Assembly (NCBI RefSeq): GCF_002855795.1
Contig: NZ_NJPO01000166.1
Coordinates: forward strand, 1-15,163
Source: Candidatus Palibaumannia cicadellinicola
GTDB lineage: Bacteria > Pseudomonadota > Gammaproteobacteria > Enterobacterales > Enterobacteriaceae
Length of the DNA stretch: 15,163 nucleotides
Reading direction: 5' to 3'
The position numbers and the translations under genes are program-made. Shown here piece by piece: positions 11,190-15,163 of this stretch (positions within the stretch are counted from its first letter, which is position 1; each line of letters opens with the position of its first letter). The notes beneath the pieces are model-generated. The model made no database searches. It saw only the letters and a list, made by a program, of their open reading frames with translations, and was not told where the DNA came from.

Positions 11190-11821
11190 CTGAAAAACAA
11201 CCACAGGGACTCAATTGGCAGAAAACGAACGGCATAATGCCAGCTATTATTCAGCATTCAGTATCTGGTGAAGTGCTCATGATGGGATATATGAATACTG
11301 ATGCTTTGAAAGTAACAGAACAAACTGGTCATGTGACCTTTTACTCACGTAGCAAGCAACGTCTATGGACTAAAGGAGAAAGTTCAGGTAATGTTTTGCA
11401 AGTTATCAGTCTACATCCAGACTGCGATAACGACACGCTACTTATTCTAGCTTATCCGCTAGGCCCCACTTGCCATAACGGAGCTCGTAGCTGTTTCCAT
11501 CCTGCGGTTAGTGATTGGGGTTTTCTTTATCATTTAGAAATATTGCTCAGAGAACGTAAGATCGCAGATCCGAAAAGCTCTTATACTGCCAGATTATATA
11601 GTAGTAGCACTAAGCGCATTGCCCAGAAAGTAGGCGAAGAGGGTCTAGAAACAGCGCTAGCTGGGACAGTCCAAGATCAGGAAGAACTTATTAACGAAGC
11701 TGCTGATCTCGTTTATCATCTCCTGGTTCTGTTATTAGATCAAACTCTAGATTTCAGTAAAGTAATCGCTAAACTACGCGAACGTCACCTTTCTGCAACT
11801 AATAAATTGTTACCATGTTAA
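11183..11821 (+). CDS. hisI: bifunctional phosphoribosyl-AMP cyclohydrolase / phosphoribosyl-ATP pyrophosphatase
   Basis: Fused enzyme for steps two and three: pyrophosphate removal from phosphoribosyl-ATP, then opening of the purine ring of phosphoribosyl-AMP. The N-terminal cyclohydrolase domain (about 1-115) shows the metal-binding [10 protein letters not shown] (D80, C81, D82, D84) and [12 protein letters not shown] (C97, C104). The C-terminal pyrophosphatase domain shows [17 protein letters not shown] at 144-160 and [14 protein letters not shown] at 171-184, with the acidic residues that hold magnesium. At 212 residues it is nine longer than the E. coli protein, the excess being a tail after LRERH. 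The start overlaps the hisF stop by seven bases. It is the last gene of the his operon; I saw no clear terminator behind it. Confidence 0.96.
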
Positions 11822-11822
11822 C

Positions 11823-11850
11823 TTAACATCGTATGCTATAACACCATAAT
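11823..11850 (+). promoter_or_regulatory. candidate gnd promoter
   Basis: TTAACA at 11823-11828 and CATAAT at 11845-11850 are spaced by 16 bases; each hexamer matches the sigma-70 consensus at five of six positions. Predicted transcription start is near 11857, about 20 bases before the gnd ATG. No terminator separates hisI from gnd, so read-through from the his operon may add to gnd expression. Confidence 0.45.
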
Positions 11851-11876
11851 AGTTTTAATCACATAGGAGTTCCTTA

Positions 11877-13292
11877 ATGCCCACACAACAGATAGGTATA
11901 GTTGGTATGGCGGTAATGGGGCGCAATTTAGCGCTTAATATGGAAAAACACGGTTATCGTGTATCTATTTTTAACAGGTCACGTGAAAAAACCGACAAGG
12001 TTATCGCTGAACACTCTAGGAGAAAGCTAGTGCCTTATTACTCAGTAGAAGACTTTGTCAATTCACTGGAAAAACCACGTCGTATTTTGTTAATGGTGAA
12101 GGCAGGAGAAGCAACAGATCAAACGATTAATTTGCTTAAATATTTCCTGGATAAAGGAGATATTATTATTGATGGTGGCAATACTTTTTATCAAGATACT
12201 ATACGTCGCAATCAAGAACTATTAAAAGATGGTTTTTACTTCATAGGTACAGGTATTTCAGGCGGTGAAGAAGGCGCGCTTAAAGGTCCTTCCATTATGC
12301 CTGGAGGTGATAAACACGCTTATGATCTCATATTTCCAATTCTGGAGACCATTGCAGCACGCGCTAATGGCGAGGCATGCGTTACCTATATTGGTCCTGA
12401 CGGTGCTGGTCACTACGTTAAAATGGTACACAACGGCATTGAATATGGTGATATGCAACTTATCGCAGAAACCTATGCGTTACTGAAAAACGTACTAGGT
12501 ATAAATAATAATGAACTAGCCAGTATCTTCAAAGAGTGGAACGAAGGCGAGCTAAACAGTTATCTTATTGGCATTACTCAAGATATTTTGACCAAACAAG
12601 ACAAAGAAGGTAACTACCTAATCGATGTTATTTGTGACAAAGCTGACAACAAAGGAACAGGTAAGTGGACTAGCCAGAGTGCGTTAGATCTAGGAGAACC
12701 GCTGAACCTGATTACCGCAGCGGTCTTCGCTCGCTACTTATCGTCGTTAAAACAACAGCGGGTTACAGCTTGTAAAGTACTCACCGGGCCTAATACTAAT
12801 ATAACAAACTTCAGCGGTGATAAAGCAGCGTTCATTGAAAATGTGCGGCGTGCACTCTATCTTGGCAAAATAATATCTTATGCTCAGGGTTTCTCGCAGC
12901 TCAAAGCGGCTTCAGCAAAATACCACTGGAATCTGAATTATGGTGAAATAGCGAAAATATTTCGCTCAGGATGTATCATTCGTGCCCAGTTATTGCAGAA
13001 TATCACTGATGCCTACGCCGAGGACGCTTTAATTGCTAATATTTTACTGTCGCCTTATTTTAAATCTATCACCGATAACTATCAGCAGGCACTACGTAAC
13101 GTAGTAGTACATGCTATTCAGCATGGTATTCCAGTCCCCACTTTATCTGCAGCTATCACCTACTACGATAGCTACCGTTCGCTCATGCTACCAGCAAACT
13201 TGATTCAAGCACAGCGTGATTACTTTGGCGCACATACTTATAAACGTACTGATAAGGATGGTATCTTTCATACCGAATGGCTGATAAGCTAA
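11877..13292 (+). CDS. gnd: 6-phosphogluconate dehydrogenase, decarboxylating
   Basis: Oxidative pentose phosphate enzyme: 6-phosphogluconate plus NADP gives ribulose 5-phosphate, CO2 and NADPH. It has 471 residues against 468 in E. coli. The N-terminal NADP-binding fold has GMAVMG at 10-15 and NRSREKT at 33-39. Conserved blocks include IIDGGNT at 97-103, [16 protein letters not shown] at 129-144, and the catalytic segment [14 protein letters not shown] with K182, N186 and E189. The C-terminal helical domain ends YFGAHTYKR...FHTEW. TAGGAG at 11864-11869 gives a good ribosome binding site ahead of the ATG. It lies 55 bases after hisI on the same strand and converges on metG across 50 bases. 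Its product leads to ribose 5-phosphate and PRPP, the substrate of HisG, so adjacency is metabolically sensible, though it probably reflects ancestral gene order and deletion. Confidence 0.97.
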   Translation: MPTQQIGIVGMAVMGRNLALNMEKHGYRVSIFNRSREKTDKVIAEHSRRKLVPYYSVEDFVNSLEKPRRILLMVKAGEATDQTINLLKYFLDKGDIIIDGGNTFYQDTIRRNQELLKDGFYFIGTGISGGEEGALKGPSIMPGGDKHAYDLIFPILETIAARANGEACVTYIGPDGAGHYVKMVHNGIEYGDMQLIAETYALLKNVLGINNNELASIFKEWNEGELNSYLIGITQDILTKQDKEGNYLIDVICDKADNKGTGKWTSQSALDLGEPLNLITAAVFARYLSSLKQQRVTACKVLTGPNTNITNFSGDKAAFIENVRRALYLGKIISYAQGFSQLKAASAKYHWNLNYGEIAKIFRSGCIIRAQLLQNITDAYAEDALIANILLSPYFKSITDNYQQALRNVVVHAIQHGIPVPTLSAAITYYDSYRSLMLPANLIQAQRDYFGAHTYKRTDKDGIFHTEWLIS

Positions 13293-13342
13293 TGCAGCGA
13301 TTTAAGTATATACAAAAATAAAATAACCAATTTACAAACAAC

Positions 13343-14989
13343 TTATTGTTGTGCATCATTCATCATGGCTTTGACCTGACTGTTTGTTATACGCCTGAGT
13401 AAGGTTTGAAATTCATTAATCTTATGATTAGTCAGCGGTACGGGAATAGATTCCCAATTAAGCTGTGTATTTAAAAATTGCTCTGATTGCAGCGCTAGAG
13501 TCGGTAAGACTGGCTGCAGATAAATCATAAGCAAACGAAATAAATTCATACCCATAGAGCAAATATCATGCAGATCTTGCTGACGACACTTCTGCCTAGC
13601 GACTACCCACGGCTCTTGTTCATTTACATAGCAGTTAGCTCGATCTGCTAGCACCATAATTTCACGAATCGCACGGCTAGTTTCGCGGGTGTTAAACGCT
13701 TCCCCAATCGATACTGAGGCGGTAACAAAAGTATTATATAGAAGCGGATCTGCGAGTGTAGCAGAAAGCTTACTATCAAAACATCTCGTGATAAAGCCGG
13801 CATTTCGTGAAGCTAGGTTTATCACTTTATTAACAATATCAGCATTAACTCTATTAATAAAATCTTCTAAGTTAAGATCTATATCATCAATCCTGGACGA
13901 TAGTTTGGTAGCATAGTAATAACGCAGGTAACCAGCATCGAAATGAGCTAAATAAGTACTAGCCTTGATAAAGGTGCCACGTGATTTCGACATTTTTGCA
14001 CCGTTTACCGTTACATAACCATGGACGAATAAATTAGTAGGTTTCCGAAAATTACTGCCTTCTAGCATAGCTGGCCAGAAAATAGCGTGAAAATACGCAA
14101 TGTCTTTACCGATAAAATGATACAAGTCAGCTTTAGAATCAACATGCCAAAACTCATCGAAAAGAACATCCTTGCGTTTATAGCTCATATTTTTAAATGC
14201 GCTCATATAGCCAATAGGCGCATCTAGCCAAACATAGAAATATTTACCTGGTGCATCTGGCACTTGAAAACCGAAGTAAGGTGCATCGCGGGAAATGTCC
14301 CATTGTTGCAAACCTAGATTAAACCATTCTTGCATTTTGTTGGCTACCTGCTCTTGCAAAGAGCCGGAACGGGTCCATGCGCGTAGCATTTCGCTAAAAG
14401 CAGGCAAATCAAAGAACAAATGCTCTGACTCTGACGTAACTGGTGTTACCCCAGATAATGTTGACTTGGGATTGATAAGGTCAGTAGAATTATAAGTGGC
14501 ACCACAAAGTTCGCAGTTATCACCATACTGATCTGGCGACTTACATTTTGGACAGCTGCCTTTAACGAAACGATCAGGTAAAAACATACCATGCTTTGGA
14601 TCATATAGCTGAAAAATAGTACGTTTTTTAATAAAGCCGTTTTCTTTCAGCCGGTTATAGATAATAATAGATAATTCGTGATTCTCATCGCTATGAGTTG
14701 AGTGATAGTTATCGTAGCTAATTCCAAACTTAGTCAAATCTATCTGATGCTCTTGGTTTATTTTATGAATCATAGCTTCCGGCGTCACACCTAACTGCTT
14801 CGCTTTAAGCATAATTGGCGTACCATGAGCGTCATCGGCACAAATAAAATAAACTTGCTTACCGCGTAGCCGCTGATAACGTACCCAAATATCAGCTTGA
14901 ATATGCTCTAGCATATGGCCGAGATGGATAGAACCATTAGCGTAAGGTAACGCACAGGTCACTAATATTTTTTGCGCTACTTGTGTCAT
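13343..14989 (-). CDS. metG: methionyl-tRNA synthetase, lacking the C-terminal tRNA-binding domain
   Basis: Class I aminoacyl-tRNA synthetase that charges both initiator and elongator tRNA-Met. The N-terminus [20 protein letters not shown] matches E. coli MetG, fixing the start at 14989, although no ribosome binding site is obvious. Seen in order: the HIGH-type motif HLGH at 22-25, a zinc knuckle with C146, C149, C159 and C162, the methionine-pocket region [11 protein letters not shown] at 251-261, and KMSKS at 332-336. The anticodon-binding helical bundle follows, ending near [15 protein letters not shown]. The protein is 548 residues, against 677 in E. coli, and stops shortly after this bundle. 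The missing part is the EMAP/Trbp111-like domain that dimerises the enzyme and adds tRNA affinity; the catalytic core is known to work alone in E. coli. The gene converges on gnd across 50 bases with no trace of the missing domain there. Confidence 0.96.
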   Translation of the reverse strand: MTQVAQKILVTCALPYANGSIHLGHMLEHIQADIWVRYQRLRGKQVYFICADDAHGTPIMLKAKQLGVTPEAMIHKINQEHQIDLTKFGISYDNYHSTHSDENHELSIIIYNRLKENGFIKKRTIFQLYDPKHGMFLPDRFVKGSCPKCKSPDQYGDNCELCGATYNSTDLINPKSTLSGVTPVTSESEHLFFDLPAFSEMLRAWTRSGSLQEQVANKMQEWFNLGLQQWDISRDAPYFGFQVPDAPGKYFYVWLDAPIGYMSAFKNMSYKRKDVLFDEFWHVDSKADLYHFIGKDIAYFHAIFWPAMLEGSNFRKPTNLFVHGYVTVNGAKMSKSRGTFIKASTYLAHFDAGYLRYYYATKLSSRIDDIDLNLEDFINRVNADIVNKVINLASRNAGFITRCFDSKLSATLADPLLYNTFVTASVSIGEAFNTRETSRAIREIMVLADRANCYVNEQEPWVVARQKCRQQDLHDICSMGMNLFRLLMIYLQPVLPTLALQSEQFLNTQLNWESIPVPLTNHKINEFQTLLRRITNSQVKAMMNDAQQ

Positions 14990-15068
14990 AGTAAAAATAG
15001 TATATTTATTAACATAACAAAGACCTATGATGGTAACTGATAGCTATGCTCTAAGTAAACAAGTAGAC

Positions 15069-15074
15069 ATTATA
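15069..15074 (-). promoter_or_regulatory. possible metG -10 box
   Basis: Read on the minus strand this is a perfect TATAAT, about 80 bases upstream of the metG ATG. No convincing -35 is found at 16-18 bases. A second, imperfect minus-strand TATACT at 14999-15004 lies much closer to the gene. Either could serve; the evidence is weak. Confidence 0.25.
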
Positions 15075-15163
15075 CTCTATCCAAGGCTTTTAAATTAAAT
15101 AACATCAAAATGATTTCTATCATCTACGTAATCTAATTCATTCATAGAATTAAATAAACCAGA

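Overview
The window looks like chromosomal DNA of a gammaproteobacterium related to the Enterobacterales with a strongly reduced genome, most likely an insect nutritional endosymbiont. Every recognisable protein aligns almost end to end, as I remember the sequences, with its E. coli counterpart. However, genes that lie far apart in E. coli are adjacent here, intervening genes are missing, and base composition is moderately AT-rich (about 40% GC from hand-counted sample lines). A complete histidine pathway in such a genome, together with this GC, fits a Baumannia-like symbiont of sharpshooters. That assignment is inference and was not checked against any database.

Layout: (1) 123-2855, plus strand: asnS and aspC, neighbours in enterics but here without the ompF porin gene that separates them in E. 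coli. (2) 2914-4409, minus strand: gloC, convergent with aspC as in E. coli, and yeeZ, which belongs to the his region in E. coli, so a rearrangement junction lies between them. (3) 4535-11821, plus strand: the whole his operon in enteric order, hisL-hisG-hisD-hisC-hisB-hisH-hisA-hisF-hisI, tightly packed with stop/start overlaps and preceded by a recognisable his attenuator. (4) 11877-13292, plus strand: gnd, with its own plausible promoter. (5) 13343-14989, minus strand: metG, convergent with gnd and lacking the C-terminal tRNA-binding/dimerisation domain of the E. coli enzyme. The last 174 bases contain no complete gene.

The eight his genes encode all ten steps from PRPP and ATP to histidine. 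HisH and HisF form one enzyme, and HisB and HisI are bifunctional. Gnd (pentose phosphate pathway) lies upstream of ribose-5-phosphate and PRPP supply. AspC makes aspartate, a precursor of the amide nitrogen and of asparagine. AsnS and MetG charge tRNAs.

The most interesting element is the his leader. The attenuator helices are all retained, including a paired (compensated) change in the terminator stem. The leader peptide keeps only two His codons, next to two Tyr codons one transition away from His, where E. coli has seven His codons. The tetranucleotide CTAG, very rare in E. coli, is also common here. I saw no tRNA or rRNA gene, mobile element, CRISPR array or unfamiliar gene system; most of the window is conserved housekeeping and biosynthetic sequence.
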